In this document: positions 35,908 through 45,500 of the stretch, piece after piece
Layout of the letters: every line of letters begins with the position of its first letter
How positions within the stretch are numbered: position 1 is the stretch's first letter
DNA from: Streptomyces sp. NBC_01296
GTDB taxonomy: Bacteria > Actinomycetota > Actinomycetes > Streptomycetales > Streptomycetaceae
Direction of reading: 5' to 3'
NCBI RefSeq assembly: GCF_035984415.1
Contig: NZ_CP130720.1
Coordinates: 5,580,001 to 5,644,000, forward strand
Length of the DNA stretch: 64,000 nt
The notes under the pieces: generated by a model
Database searches by the model: none
What the model saw: only the letters and a program-made list of their open reading frames with translations
Told to the model about the DNA's origin: nothing
Program-made: the position numbers and the translations under genes

Positions 35908-36744
35908 TCAGCCTTTCACTCCGGTCAGGGTGACGCCCTCGACGAACGCCTTCTGGGCGAAGAAGAAGAGGACGATCACGGGGGCCATGACCAGCACGGT
36001 TGCGGCCATGGTCAGATTCCAGTTCGTGTGGTGAGCCCCCTTGAAGGACTCCAGTCCGTAACTGAGGGTCCAGGCGGCGGGGTTGTCCGAGGCGTAGATC
36101 TGCGGGCCGAAGTAGTCGTTCCAGGCGCAGAAGAACTGGAACAGCGCGACGGCGGCGATGCCCGGCTTCGCCATCGGCACGACGACGCGCAGCAGGGTGC
36201 GGACCTCGCCGCAGCCGTCGACCTTGGCCGCGTCCAGGTACTCGTCGGGGATGGTCAGCAGGAACTGGCGGAGCAGGAAGATGGAAAACGCGTCGCCGAA
36301 GGCCATCGGGATGATCAGCGGCCACAGCGTTCCGGACAGGTCCAGCTGCTTGGCCCAGAAGAGGTACATCGGGATGACCACCACCTGCGGCGGCAGCATC
36401 ATCATGGCGATCACCAGCAGCAGCGAGAGCCGGCGTCCGCGGAAGCGGAACTTGGCGAGGGCGTACGCGACGGGCACCGAGGAGACCACGGTCAGCAGCG
36501 TGCCCAGCCCCGCGTACAGCAGGGTGTTGCGCCACCAGGTCAGGAAGCCGGGGGTGTGCCAGACCTTGGCGTAGTTGCCCCACTGCCAGGTGTCGGGCAC
36601 CAGGTCGCGGGTCAGCGCCTGCTGGTCGCCCATCAGGGAGGTCAGGAGGAGGAAGACGAACGGGAGGACGAAGAACAGGGCGGCCGCGACGCCGAGGGCG
36701 TGCACCCCGACCCAGTGCAGGACGGCCTTGCGGTTTCGGTGCAT
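35908..36744 (-). CDS. csnG: ABC sugar importer permease CsnG
   Basis: The 278-residue inner-membrane permease has six hydrophobic spans (first GVAAALFFVLPFVFLLLTSL) and the EAA loop EYLDAAKVDGCGEVRTLLRVVVPMAKPGI where it meets the ATPase. It is a MalG-type partner of CsnF. Two nt separate it from csnF. No ATPase gene is in the operon; Streptomyces importers of this kind usually share MsiK. Confidence 0.92.
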   Translation of the reverse strand: MHRNRKAVLHWVGVHALGVAAALFFVLPFVFLLLTSLMGDQQALTRDLVPDTWQWGNYAKVWHTPGFLTWWRNTLLYAGLGTLLTVVSSVPVAYALAKFRFRGRRLSLLLVIAMMMLPPQVVVIPMYLFWAKQLDLSGTLWPLIIPMAFGDAFSIFLLRQFLLTIPDEYLDAAKVDGCGEVRTLLRVVVPMAKPGIAAVALFQFFCAWNDYFGPQIYASDNPAAWTLSYGLESFKGAHHTNWNLTMAATVLVMAPVIVLFFFAQKAFVEGVTLTGVKG

Positions 36745-36746
36745 GC

Positions 36747-37721
36747 TCAGTCACCTGCTCCGATCAGCCCGCCACGGCGGCGCATCAGGAGTGCGGTGAA
36801 GGCCATGGAGAGGGCGAAGAGGACCAGCGCGACGACGCACGCGGCGCCGTAGTCGAAGCGCTGGAATCCGACGTTGTAGACGACCTGGGGGAGGGTCAGT
36901 GTGGACTTGTCGGGGTAGCCCGGCTCGAACTGCTGGCCCGAGCCGCCGATGACACCCGCGGCGACCTTCCCCGCCACCAGGGGCTGCGTGTAGGACTGCA
37001 TGGCCTGGATGACCCCGGTGACCACCGCGAACAGGATGATCGGCGAGATGTTCGGCAGGGTGATGTGCCGGAACCGCTGCCAGGCGCCGGCCCCGTCCAG
37101 CTCGGCGGCCTCGTACTGCTCCTTCGGCACGTCGAGCAGCGCGGCCATGAAGATGACCATCAGGTCGCCGATCCCCCACAGGGCGAGGAGGGTCAGCGCG
37201 GGCTTGGACCAGTCGGCGTCGGTGAACCAGCCGGGGGCGGGCAGGCCGACCCCCTCGAGCAGGGTGTTGACCGGGCCGGTGCCGGGGTTGAGCAGGAAGA
37301 CGAAGGCCAGCGTCGCGGCCACCGGCGGGGCCAGGTAGGGCAGGTAGAACAGGGTCCGGAAGATCCCCGCCCCCGTCTTGATCTTCGTGATGAGCAGGCC
37401 GACGCCGAGGCCGAAGACGACCCGGCTGACGACCATCACCACGACCAGCCACAGGGTGTTGCGCATGGCCGGCCAGAACAGCGGATAGTCCGTGAAGACG
37501 TACGTCCAGTTGTCCACGCCGTTGAAGGCGGGCGGGCGGAAGCCGTCGTACTTCGTGAAGGAGAAGTACACGGTGGAGACGAGCGGGTACGCGAAGAAGA
37601 CGGCGAACCCGATCAGCCAGGGCGACATGAAGGCCGCGGTCCGCAGGGCGGACCGCCGGCGCTTCGCCCGCAGGGCGGGTGCGGTGGGGATGGTGCCTGT
37701 GCTCGGCATCGCGGTGGTCAT
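36747..37721 (-). CDS. csnF: ABC sugar importer permease CsnF
   Basis: The 324-residue MalF-type permease has an Arg-rich start (RAKRRRSALRT), six spans (FMSPWLIGFAVFFAYPLVS first) and an EAA loop QYEAAELDGAGAWQRFRHITLP. It pairs with CsnG to form the channel for chitosan-derived oligosaccharides. Six nt follow the csnE stop, so the two are in one operon. ATG start. Confidence 0.92.
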   Translation of the reverse strand: MTTAMPSTGTIPTAPALRAKRRRSALRTAAFMSPWLIGFAVFFAYPLVSTVYFSFTKYDGFRPPAFNGVDNWTYVFTDYPLFWPAMRNTLWLVVVMVVSRVVFGLGVGLLITKIKTGAGIFRTLFYLPYLAPPVAATLAFVFLLNPGTGPVNTLLEGVGLPAPGWFTDADWSKPALTLLALWGIGDLMVIFMAALLDVPKEQYEAAELDGAGAWQRFRHITLPNISPIILFAVVTGVIQAMQSYTQPLVAGKVAAGVIGGSGQQFEPGYPDKSTLTLPQVVYNVGFQRFDYGAACVVALVLFALSMAFTALLMRRRGGLIGAGD

Positions 37722-37727
37722 CGGGGG

Positions 37728-39062
37728 CTACTTCGCCTTCGCGATGTCCGTGTCGATCTGCTGGTCGGTCTTGGCGAGGCCGGCCGGGACGTCGGCGACG
37801 TCGCCCTTCTCGACCGCGAACGCGAGGTCCTGGAAGGTCAGCTGGTAGGTGCCGCCGTCGGCCTGGGCCGGGGTGGTGTTCGACTTCGGGTGCCGGGCGA
37901 TGTCGAGGAAGGTCTTGAACTCCGGGGTGACCTGCAGGTTCGGGGACTCCAGGGCGGCCAGGGTGGAGGGCACGTTGTGGATGGCGTTGGCGAACGCCAC
38001 GACCGCCTCGGTGTCGGTGGTCATGTACTTCACCAGCTCCCAGGAGGCGTTCTGCTTCTTGCTGCCCGAGGCGATGCCCATGATCGTGCCGGAGAGGTAG
38101 CCCTTGCCGTAGTCGGCGACCTGGTCGTCCGGCACCGGCAGCGGCGCGGTCCCGATCTCGAACGTGACCCCGGCCTCCTTGGCCATCGCGGCCCGCCACT
38201 CGCCGTCGACCTGCATGGCGACCTGGCCCTTGTGGAAGGGGTGCTCGGCGCTCCACTCGTCGCCGAAGGTGTTGCGGAACTTCTCGAGCTTCTCGTAGCC
38301 GCCGAGCTTGGCCACCAGGTCCTTCTGCGCGTTCAGCATGCTCGCGAAGCCCGGGTCCTTGGCCAGGTTCGACTTCCCGTCGGCGCCGAAGTACTTCGGG
38401 CTCCACTGCGCGGCCAGGCGCATGGGGGTGGTCTCGTAGCCGTGGTAGGTCGGCATGATGCCGAGCTGGTCGTACGAGTCCCCGCTGGGCTTGGTCAGCT
38501 TCTGCGCGACCTCGGTGAACCGGCTCCAGGTCTTGGGCGGTTCGGTGATGCCCGCGGCCTTGAAGGCGTCCTTGTTGTAGACGAGGCCGTACGCGTCGTT
38601 CAGCAGCGGCAGCGTGCACTGGTTGCCGTTGAACTGGGTGTACTCCAGCAGGGTCTTGGGGAACACCTTCGCCTTGTCGACGCCCGACTTCCGGAGGAAG
38701 GGGTTCAGGTCGACGAAGGCGCCGGAGTTGCAGAACTTGCCGACGCTGTCGGTGGTGAAGGAGGAGACCACGTCGGGGGCCTTGTCCCCGCCGGCCCGGA
38801 GCGCCTGGTTGATCTTGTCGTCGGTCATGTTGCCCGTGACCTTGACCTTGATGTTCGGGTGCGCCTTCTCGAACCGGGCGATGTTCTCCTCGATCGCCTT
38901 GGCCTCGCTCGGCGCGGACCAGCCGTGCCAGAAGTTGAGCGTGACCTCCTTGTCCGGGTCGTCGGCGGCCGCGTTGCCGCTCTGGCCCGCACACGCGGTG
39001 GCCAGGACGGATATCGCGGCGACGGCGGTGGCCACGATGGGCAGACGGCGGTTTCTGGGCAT
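37728..39062 (-). CDS. csnE: Sugar-binding lipoprotein CsnE
   Basis: The 444-residue lipoprotein has a signal ending LATAC (acylated C24), then a Ser/Asp-rich spacer and a type 1 extracellular solute-binding domain starting VTLNFWHGWSAPSEAKAIEE. Trp and charged residues near WSPKYFGADG and DGEWRAAMAK could stack with sugars. It captures glucosamine oligosaccharides for CsnFG. It lies 147 nt after csnR on the same strand. A partial CsnR-box-like AGGAACTTCC at about 39085 precedes it. Confidence 0.92.
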   Translation of the reverse strand: MPRNRRLPIVATAVAAISVLATACAGQSGNAAADDPDKEVTLNFWHGWSAPSEAKAIEENIARFEKAHPNIKVKVTGNMTDDKINQALRAGGDKAPDVVSSFTTDSVGKFCNSGAFVDLNPFLRKSGVDKAKVFPKTLLEYTQFNGNQCTLPLLNDAYGLVYNKDAFKAAGITEPPKTWSRFTEVAQKLTKPSGDSYDQLGIMPTYHGYETTPMRLAAQWSPKYFGADGKSNLAKDPGFASMLNAQKDLVAKLGGYEKLEKFRNTFGDEWSAEHPFHKGQVAMQVDGEWRAAMAKEAGVTFEIGTAPLPVPDDQVADYGKGYLSGTIMGIASGSKKQNASWELVKYMTTDTEAVVAFANAIHNVPSTLAALESPNLQVTPEFKTFLDIARHPKSNTTPAQADGGTYQLTFQDLAFAVEKGDVADVPAGLAKTDQQIDTDIAKAK

Positions 39063-39209
39063 GGCGGTGCTCGCTCTCTGGGGGAGGAACTTCCGGAGGT
39101 GTGCCAGGGGATGCGACGACGCGCTTCGGTGACGCGGGTGGTGCCGGTGATGCCGGGGGAGCCGGTGGGGGCCGGAGGCGCCGGCCGTACGTACGGGGGG
39201 CGGGGTCGG

Positions 39210-40430
39210 TCAGCGGCGCGAGGTGTCGAAGACCTCGTCGCGGGTGGCGGCGAGGGCGCTCTCCAGCGCGCCGCGCAGTACGGGCCGCTCGCGCACCGTG
39301 CCCGACACCAGGCGGGGCCGGGAGGGGGCGAGATCGGCGAGCTCGGTCTCGACGAGCTCGCGCAGCACGTCCCCGCCGGCGGCGGTCACCGCGCCGGAGA
39401 GGACCACGATCTCGGGGTCCAGTACGGCGACCAGCGCGGCGAGACCGGTGGCCAGCGCGGTGGCGTACTGCTGCAGGAGCCGCAGGTCCGCCCCCTCGGG
39501 ACGTCCGGCGGCCTGCGCCAGCAGCGCGACCGCCGCGCCGACCGGCGTGCCCGCCCCGGTCCCGGGCGGCATCCCGATGCCCAGCGCGGCCGCCATCCCG
39601 GGCACCGCCTCCGCGCCGGCCAGTGCCTGGTAGCCGCCGGAGTTGACCCGGGTGACCTGCCGGACCAGGGGGTGGCCCGGCACGGGCAGGAACCCGACCT
39701 CGCCCGCGCCGCCGGTCCAGCCGCGGTGCAGCCGGCCGCCGAGCACCAGGGCGGCGCCGAGGCCCTCCTCGTTCCACAGCAGGACGAAGTCCCCGTGGCC
39801 GCGGGCCGCGCCGAGGCGCTGCTCGGCGACCGCGGCGAGGTTCACGTCGTTCTCGTACCCGACCGGCATCGGCAGGGCCGCCGCCAGCTCCTCGAGGAGG
39901 GTGGGGGAGTGCCAGCCGGGCAGGTGCTCGGCGTAGCGCAGCGCCCCGGTGTGGGGATCGAAGGATCCCGGGGTGGCGATGACGACGCGGTGGAGGGCGG
40001 AGCGCTCGAGCCCGGCGTCCTTGACGGCCCCGCCGAGGGCCCGGGTGACCCGGTCGACGGCCCCGGCGCCCTCGGCGTACGGGAGCTCGTGGCTGCCGAT
40101 CACCTCGCCGGTGAGATCGGCGACGGCCGCGACGATGCCGCTCGGGGTGACGTCCAGTCCGGCGACGTGGGCGGCGCGCGGGTTGACCCCGTACAGCTGG
40201 GCGTTGGGTCCGGGGCGGCCGCCGGCGGTGCCGGTGGCCACGACCAGCCCGGCGGCCTCGAGGCGGGCCAGCAGCTGGGAGGCGGTGGGCTTGGAGAGCC
40301 CGGTGAGCCGGCCGATCCGGGTACGGGACAGGGGCCCGTGCTCCAGCAGCAGGTCCAGCGCCGCGCGGTCGTTCATGACGCGCAGCAGGCTGGGCGTTCC
40401 GGGCGTGGTCATGAGCGCTCTCTCCGTCAT
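39210..40430 (-). CDS. csnR: ROK-family repressor CsnR of chitosan catabolism
   Basis: The 406-residue regulator has an N-terminal winged HTH (SRTRIGRLTGLSKPTASQLLARLEAAGLV) and a ROK domain (VAGLDVTPSGIVAAVADLTG). Gene order csnR-E-F-G-H-K matches the S. coelicolor operon for chitosan oligosaccharides. CsnR there represses chitosanase and this operon until oligosaccharides appear. A 13-bp near-palindrome of the CsnR type sits 28-40 bp upstream, suggesting autorepression. The start is an ATG. Confidence 0.92.
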   Translation of the reverse strand: MTERALMTTPGTPSLLRVMNDRAALDLLLEHGPLSRTRIGRLTGLSKPTASQLLARLEAAGLVVATGTAGGRPGPNAQLYGVNPRAAHVAGLDVTPSGIVAAVADLTGEVIGSHELPYAEGAGAVDRVTRALGGAVKDAGLERSALHRVVIATPGSFDPHTGALRYAEHLPGWHSPTLLEELAAALPMPVGYENDVNLAAVAEQRLGAARGHGDFVLLWNEEGLGAALVLGGRLHRGWTGGAGEVGFLPVPGHPLVRQVTRVNSGGYQALAGAEAVPGMAAALGIGMPPGTGAGTPVGAAVALLAQAAGRPEGADLRLLQQYATALATGLAALVAVLDPEIVVLSGAVTAAGGDVLRELVETELADLAPSRPRLVSGTVRERPVLRGALESALAATRDEVFDTSRR

Positions 40431-40457
40431 CGGCTCACGCCGTGGTCAGGAACTGTT

Positions 40458-40470
40458 AGGTAAGTTTCCT
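40458..40470 (-). promoter_or_regulatory. Probable CsnR operator over the csnR promoter
   Basis: On the minus strand the sequence is AGGAAACTTACCT, one mismatch from a perfect AGGAAA-N-TTTCCT palindrome, the form I recall for CsnR sites. A -35-like TTGACA lies at 40487-40492 and the operator covers the expected -10 with an 18-bp spacer, so binding should block transcription. Confidence 0.75.
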
Positions 40471-40494
40471 ATCGGTGTTTGAGCCGTGTCAATG

Positions 40495-40532
40495 CCGCTG
40501 CCCCCGCAGAAATGAACCTGCGGGGGCAGCGG
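40495..40532 (-). terminator. Strong terminator after the MscS gene
   Basis: Perfect 15-bp stem CCGCTGCCCCCGCAG (40495-40509) with complement 40518-40532 and an 8-nt loop, 22 nt after the mscS-type gene stop. It abuts the csnR promoter and so insulates the operon. Confidence 0.85.
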
Positions 40533-40554
40533 TGAGGGAGAAGGGGAGAGCGGG

Positions 40555-41646
40555 CTACTTGCTGATCCGGGGGGTGCCGGCGGCCGGCGCCGGGATCGGG
40601 GCGGTGGCCAGGGACTGCGGGGAGGCCGGATTGGCGAGCGCGGAGGGCGGCGCCACGGCGGCCGACGGGTCGGCCGGGGCCTCGTCCGCCTCGCCGTCGG
40701 CGGCCGGCAGACCGCCGATGATCCGGATGCCGGCGTCGTCGAAGGCCTCCTTGATCCGCCAGCGCAGCTCGCGCTCCACGGCGAACTGCTGGCCCGGCAT
40801 CGTCTTCGCGGAGATCTTCACCGTCATCGACGCCAGCAGCACCTCGTCGAGGCCCAGCACCTCCACCGGGCCCCACAGGCGCTCGTCCCACGGGGACTCC
40901 TTCGCCAGGCCGTCGGCGACGTGCTTGACCACCTCGCGGACGCGGGTGAGGCTCTCCGACGGCTTGACCTGGACGGTCACGCCCGCGGTGGCCCAGCCCT
41001 GGCTGAGGTTGCCGATCCGCTTGATCTCGCCGTTGCGGACGTACCAGATCTCGCCGTTGTCCCCGCGCAGCTTGGTGACGCGCAGGCCGACCTCGACCAC
41101 CTCACCGGAGGCGACCCCCGCGTCGATCTTGTCGCCGACGCCGTACTGGTCCTCGAGGATCATGAACACGCCGGACAGGAAGTCCGTCACCAGGTTCCGC
41201 GCGCCGAAACCGATCGCCACACCGGCCACACCGGCACTCGCGAGCAGCGGGCCGAGGTTGATGCCCAGGGCGCCGAGCACCATCAGCCCGGCCGTGCCGA
41301 GGATCAGGAACGAAGCGACCGAACGCAGGACCGAACCGATCGCCTCGGAGCGCTGCCGCCGGCGCTCCGCGTTGACGAGCAGCCCGCCCAGGGCCATGCC
41401 CTCAACGGCCTCGGCGCCCCGGTTCATCCGCGTTATCAGCTTGGTCAGCGACTTGCGGACGAGCGAGCGCAGTGCTGCCGCGATCACCAGGATCAGCAGG
41501 ATCTTCAGGCTGAGGTACAGCCATCCGGCCCAGTTCTCCTCGATGAAGCTGGCAGCGTTCGTGACGCTCTCGTGGGCTTCCTTGACCGAAGCGGCCGGGT
41601 CCGGGTTGTCGGCTGCCAGGGGCAGCAGGGCGGCATGCCAGGGCAC
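40555..41646 (-). CDS. MscS-family mechanosensitive ion channel
   Basis: The 363-residue protein has spans at about 41-62, 108-128 and 132-166. The last carries the pore helix and conserved GVAIGFGARNLVTDFLSG of MscS. IEDQ-type VEVGLRVTKLRGDNGEIWYVRNGE is the cytoplasmic beta domain. It should open under membrane tension to release solutes in hypo-osmotic shock. The C-terminal ~55 residues are a Pro/Ala tail. GTG start with GGAGG 8 nt upstream. A hairpin lies in its leader (41691-41711). Confidence 0.9.
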   Translation of the reverse strand: MPWHAALLPLAADNPDPAASVKEAHESVTNAASFIEENWAGWLYLSLKILLILVIAAALRSLVRKSLTKLITRMNRGAEAVEGMALGGLLVNAERRRQRSEAIGSVLRSVASFLILGTAGLMVLGALGINLGPLLASAGVAGVAIGFGARNLVTDFLSGVFMILEDQYGVGDKIDAGVASGEVVEVGLRVTKLRGDNGEIWYVRNGEIKRIGNLSQGWATAGVTVQVKPSESLTRVREVVKHVADGLAKESPWDERLWGPVEVLGLDEVLLASMTVKISAKTMPGQQFAVERELRWRIKEAFDDAGIRIIGGLPAADGEADEAPADPSAAVAPPSALANPASPQSLATAPIPAPAAGTPRISK

Positions 41647-41690
41647 GACGGGAACCTCCAGGTGTAGCGGTCTGCCCGCGGATCGGGGTA

Positions 41691-41711
41691 CCCCCGGACT
41701 CCGTCCGGGGG
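41691..41711 (-). promoter_or_regulatory. Hairpin in the MscS leader
   Basis: Perfect 9-bp stem CCCCCGGAC with TCC loop (41691-41711), about 45 nt upstream of the channel gene start. This kind of CCCCCGGAC..GTCCGGGGG element seems common in Streptomyces leaders; function unknown. Confidence 0.5.
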
Positions 41712-41943
41712 AGGGCGTGCGGGTGTGCGGGACAGACCAACCACACTAACGGGGCATTCGTGTGACCCCGTTGCCGTGTTCGAGGGAGAGACCGGACTCA
41801 CCTGGGGATGAACCGGGTGTGGTTGAAAACACCTCGGACCCGTTACGGGCGCGTGGTGGCGCTTCGACCAGCCGTAAGGAGAGACTGGAGAGCAGATCGT
41901 CCCGGCGCGAGCCACGCGCCGCCGGCGTACAAGGAGGCAGTCC

Positions 41944-42480
41944 GTGCCGCACGTCCTGGTCCTCAATGCGTCGTACGAGCCGCTCGGCGTCGTACCGCTC
42001 CGCCGCGCGCTCGTCCTCGTACTGGAGAACAAAGCTGTCTCCCTGGAGGAATCCGGCGCCTTTCTGCACAGCGCGACGAGAGTCGTCCCCGCGCCCAGCG
42101 TGGTCCGGCTCAAGCGCTTCGTGCGGGTCCCCTACCGGGGGCCCGTTCCACTCACCCGCCGCGCGCTGTTCGCCCGGGACGGCGGCCGCTGCATGTACTG
42201 CGGCGGGGTCGCCACGAGCGTCGACCACGTGATCCCGCGCAGCCGGGGCGGGCAGCACGTGTGGGACAACGTGGTCGCCGCATGCCGGCGGTGCAACCAC
42301 GTCAAGGCGGACCGGCACCTGCTGGAGCTGGGCTGGCGGCTGCGGCACCAGCCGGCTCCGCCGTCGGGGCTGGCCTGGCGGATCATCGGCACGGGCCACC
42401 GGGACCCGCGCTGGATGCCGTACCTCCAGCCGTACGGCGCGGAGGACGCCCTGGACCGCATCGGCGCGGCAGCCTCCTGA
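41944..42480 (+). CDS. HNH endonuclease-like protein
   Basis: The 178-residue protein has the HNH nuclease core CMYCGG..DHVIPRSRGG..WDNVVAACRRCNHVK: two CxxC zinc pairs and catalytic His in DHVIP. The N-terminus VLVLNASYEPLGVVPLRRALVLVLENKA is the strand-helix lead of a widespread actinobacterial HNH family. GTG start with AAGGAGG upstream. Not phage-associated here; DNA-repair or nuclease role is unknown. Confidence 0.9.
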   Translation: MPHVLVLNASYEPLGVVPLRRALVLVLENKAVSLEESGAFLHSATRVVPAPSVVRLKRFVRVPYRGPVPLTRRALFARDGGRCMYCGGVATSVDHVIPRSRGGQHVWDNVVAACRRCNHVKADRHLLELGWRLRHQPAPPSGLAWRIIGTGHRDPRWMPYLQPYGAEDALDRIGAAAS

Positions 42481-42513
42481 CGCCGGGCCCGGGCCCCGGC
42501 CTCCGGGCCGGGG

Positions 42514-45500
42514 CTACGGAGTGACCGCGTAGGCCTCCGCCGCGAAGAGACTGCAGCCGAAGCGGGTCGCGCGTTTCTCGCAGGTGACGCGGACGAAGCG
42601 GGCCGGGGCCGGGGCGTCCAGGCGGACCGTCTCCAGGCCGCCGCGGGAGGCCGGGACCGTCGCCGCCGGGTACCACGTGACACCGTCCGGGGAGGTCTCC
42701 ACCCGGTACGCCGACGGGTACGCCTCCTGCCAGTGCAGGACCAGCTTGCCGATCCGGGTCGCCGCCGGGAGCTCCGCCTGCCACCACGCGCCGTCCACCG
42801 GCTTGGACGACCAGCGCGTGGTCGGGGAGCCGTCCACCGCCGCCGAGGCCGGGAACGCCGGGGTCTCGTCCCCCGACGACGAGGCCCGCGCCGAGCGCAA
42901 CAGGTCCGGCCCGCCCGTACGCGGGACCGCGCGGACGGTGAGCGTCCGGGTCTGCCCCGCGAACGTGACCGGCACCGGGTAGCTGCCCGCCGGGGTGCCC
43001 GCCGGGACCGTCACCGACACCGGGACCGTGACCTGCGTGCCCCGCGGAGCAGCGGCCTCCGCAGGGAGTTTCACATCGACCCCCTGCGGCGGCGCCGCCG
43101 AGAGCGGTCCCCGGACCCCGCCCGGGCTCAGCGCCGACAGCCGGCCCGGCACCACCTGAGCGGCCCCGCCGATCTCGACCTCCACGGTCTCCGGCAGCTC
43201 GAACGCGGCCGACGGTCCGTCAGCCAGCCACGGCACCACCTGGTGGACCTCCGGAGCCGGACCCGCCCACGACAGCCGCACCGCGTCCGCGCCCAGACCG
43301 CCGACGTCCGCCTGCGTCCAGCCCGACGCCGAGGCCTCCGCGACCTTGCGCCAGCCCTCGCCCGGCACGTGCGCCTCCACCGCCGCGCCCCGGACCCCCG
43401 CCGGCAGCGGATCCGTCATCACGGTCACCACCGCCACCGGCCGCACCGTGTCCAGCCGGACCGTGTACGAGTCCGGCTCCCGGGAGACCGTGCCCGGCCG
43501 GCGGGCCGCTCCCGTCCACGCGTCCGCCTCCGCCGCCGCCTGCGCGAGGAAGGGGTCCAGCACGGTCTGGTCCACCCGGGCGGTGCCCGGCTCGGCCAGT
43601 GCCTTGCGGGCCGCCGCCAGTTCCTGCGAGGCCTTCCACGCCGCCGCCCCGTCCCCGCGGGACTGGGCCCGCAGGAGATCCACCGCCAGCTCGCCCGCCG
43701 TTCCGTACGCCGACAGCCGCGCCAGCCACGGCCCGGCCTCGGCCGACAGCCCGGGCAGCCGCGCGGGCGCCTCCCGCAGGGCCGTGAACGCCGCCCGCAG
43801 CCGGTCGCCGGCGGCCGGGTCGCCCGAGCCGCGGCTGCGCCAGAACTCGTCCACCAGCGGGCGCAGGTACGCCGACTCCTGGTGCCCGAGGCCCGAGGAG
43901 GCCGTGTTCCCGGCCAGCGCGGCCAGGGACCGGCGGGCGGCCTGGTCCGGCCCGGCCAGGTCGGAGACCGCCGCCGCCCAGGACGCGCCCGGCCGGTAGC
44001 CGTTCGCGTTCCACGCGAAGTCGGCGGCCGTGAACAGCGGGATCCGCGCCAGGGTGCCCTGCTGCATCGCATTGGCCAGCAGGGCCGCCGAGCCGCCCGC
44101 CACCGCCGGCTCCCGGCCCGTGTAGGGGCCGAGGAAGACCCGGCCCGGGTCCCAGTCGTTGACCGGGTAGTTGTCCATGGTGACGAGCGGGTGCTGCCCG
44201 AAGGCGCTGCGCGCCCCGTCGAGTTCCTTCCCGGTGATCGAGCGCGGCACCACGCCCACGCCCGTCCAGGCGACCTCCACCCGCCCGTCGAGCCGGCTCG
44301 CCAGGGCGGTCCGGTACGCGGTCGCGCCCTTCTGGTGGTACTCCGTCGGCATCAGCGACAGCGGCGCCGAGCCCGGATGCCGCGCGGCGAGGTGCGCCGC
44401 CAGCTCGTCCGCGACCTCCGCGTGCGCCTTCGCGGCCGCCGCCGGGCCCGTCCCGTACCGCACCCGGTCCGCCCGGCAGCCCCACTCGGTGTAGCTGACG
44501 TCCTGGAACTGCACCTGGAACGCCCGGAAGCCCAGGTCCCACATCGCGTCCAGCTTGCGCGCCAGCGCCGCCCGGTCGGCGGCCGAGGCCAGGCACATCG
44601 ACTGCCCGGGGGCCACCGCCCAGGCGAGCATCACCCGGTTGGCGCGGGCCCGCTCGGCCAGCGCCCGGAACTCCGCCTGCTGCGCCGCCGGGTAGTCCTC
44701 GCGCCAGCCGGTCGTACGGTACGGGTCGTCGCCGGGCGCGAGCAGCAGCCGGTTCTGCTTGGTCCGGCCCATGAAGTCCAGCTGTGCGAGCCGCTGGTCC
44801 TGCGTCCACGGCTGCCCGTAGAACCCCTCGGTGATCCCGCGTACCGGCGCGGTCGGCCAGTCCCGCACCACGACCCCGGGCACCTTCCCGCCGCCCGCCC
44901 CGACCGGGGCCAGCAGCTGGCGCAGCGTCTGCGCCGCGTGGAACAGCCCGTCCTCCCCCACGCCGGCCAGCGCGACCGTGTCCCGGCCCGCGGCCTTGCC
45001 GACGGCCAGCCGGTAGCCCCCGTTCGGCAGCTCCGCGGCCCCCGCCGCCGGGGCCGCGCCCAGCGCCCGCAGAGCCTCCTGCGCATCGGGGCCCTGCAGC
45101 CGTACGACGGTGCCCCGTTCGGGCAGCGGCGCCCCGGGGGCCGGTTCGTGCAGGGTCCGTACGCCCGCCGCGCGCAGGGCGGTGCGGACCAGCCCGACCG
45201 CGTACGGATCGGCGTCCGGCGCCGCCACCAGCACGGCCTCGGCGCCCAGCGGGACCTCGCGCGCCGCGTCGGCGGTCATCGACTGCGGCCGCGGCCACAC
45301 GGCCGGTCCCTCGGCGGCCGCTCGCGGAGCGTCGGAGCCGGGATCGAACGCGGGCCCAGGAGCCAGCCCCGTCGCGGGGTCGGATCCGGGCGCGGCGGGC
45401 CCGGCAGCAGGTCCGCCGGCAGGCCCGTTCGCATGTCCGGCCGCGTTCCCGCCGGCGGGTCCGGCAGCGGGGTCCGGTCCCGGGAGGGCCGGCGCGCTCG

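Noticed and set aside
33618..40470. Reading the sugar operon as a generic cellobiose or N-acetylglucosamine system
   Set aside because: The exact order ROK, binding protein, two permeases, GH4 and BadF-type kinase, plus the AGGAAA..CCT operator, fits csnR-K better than the other systems I know.
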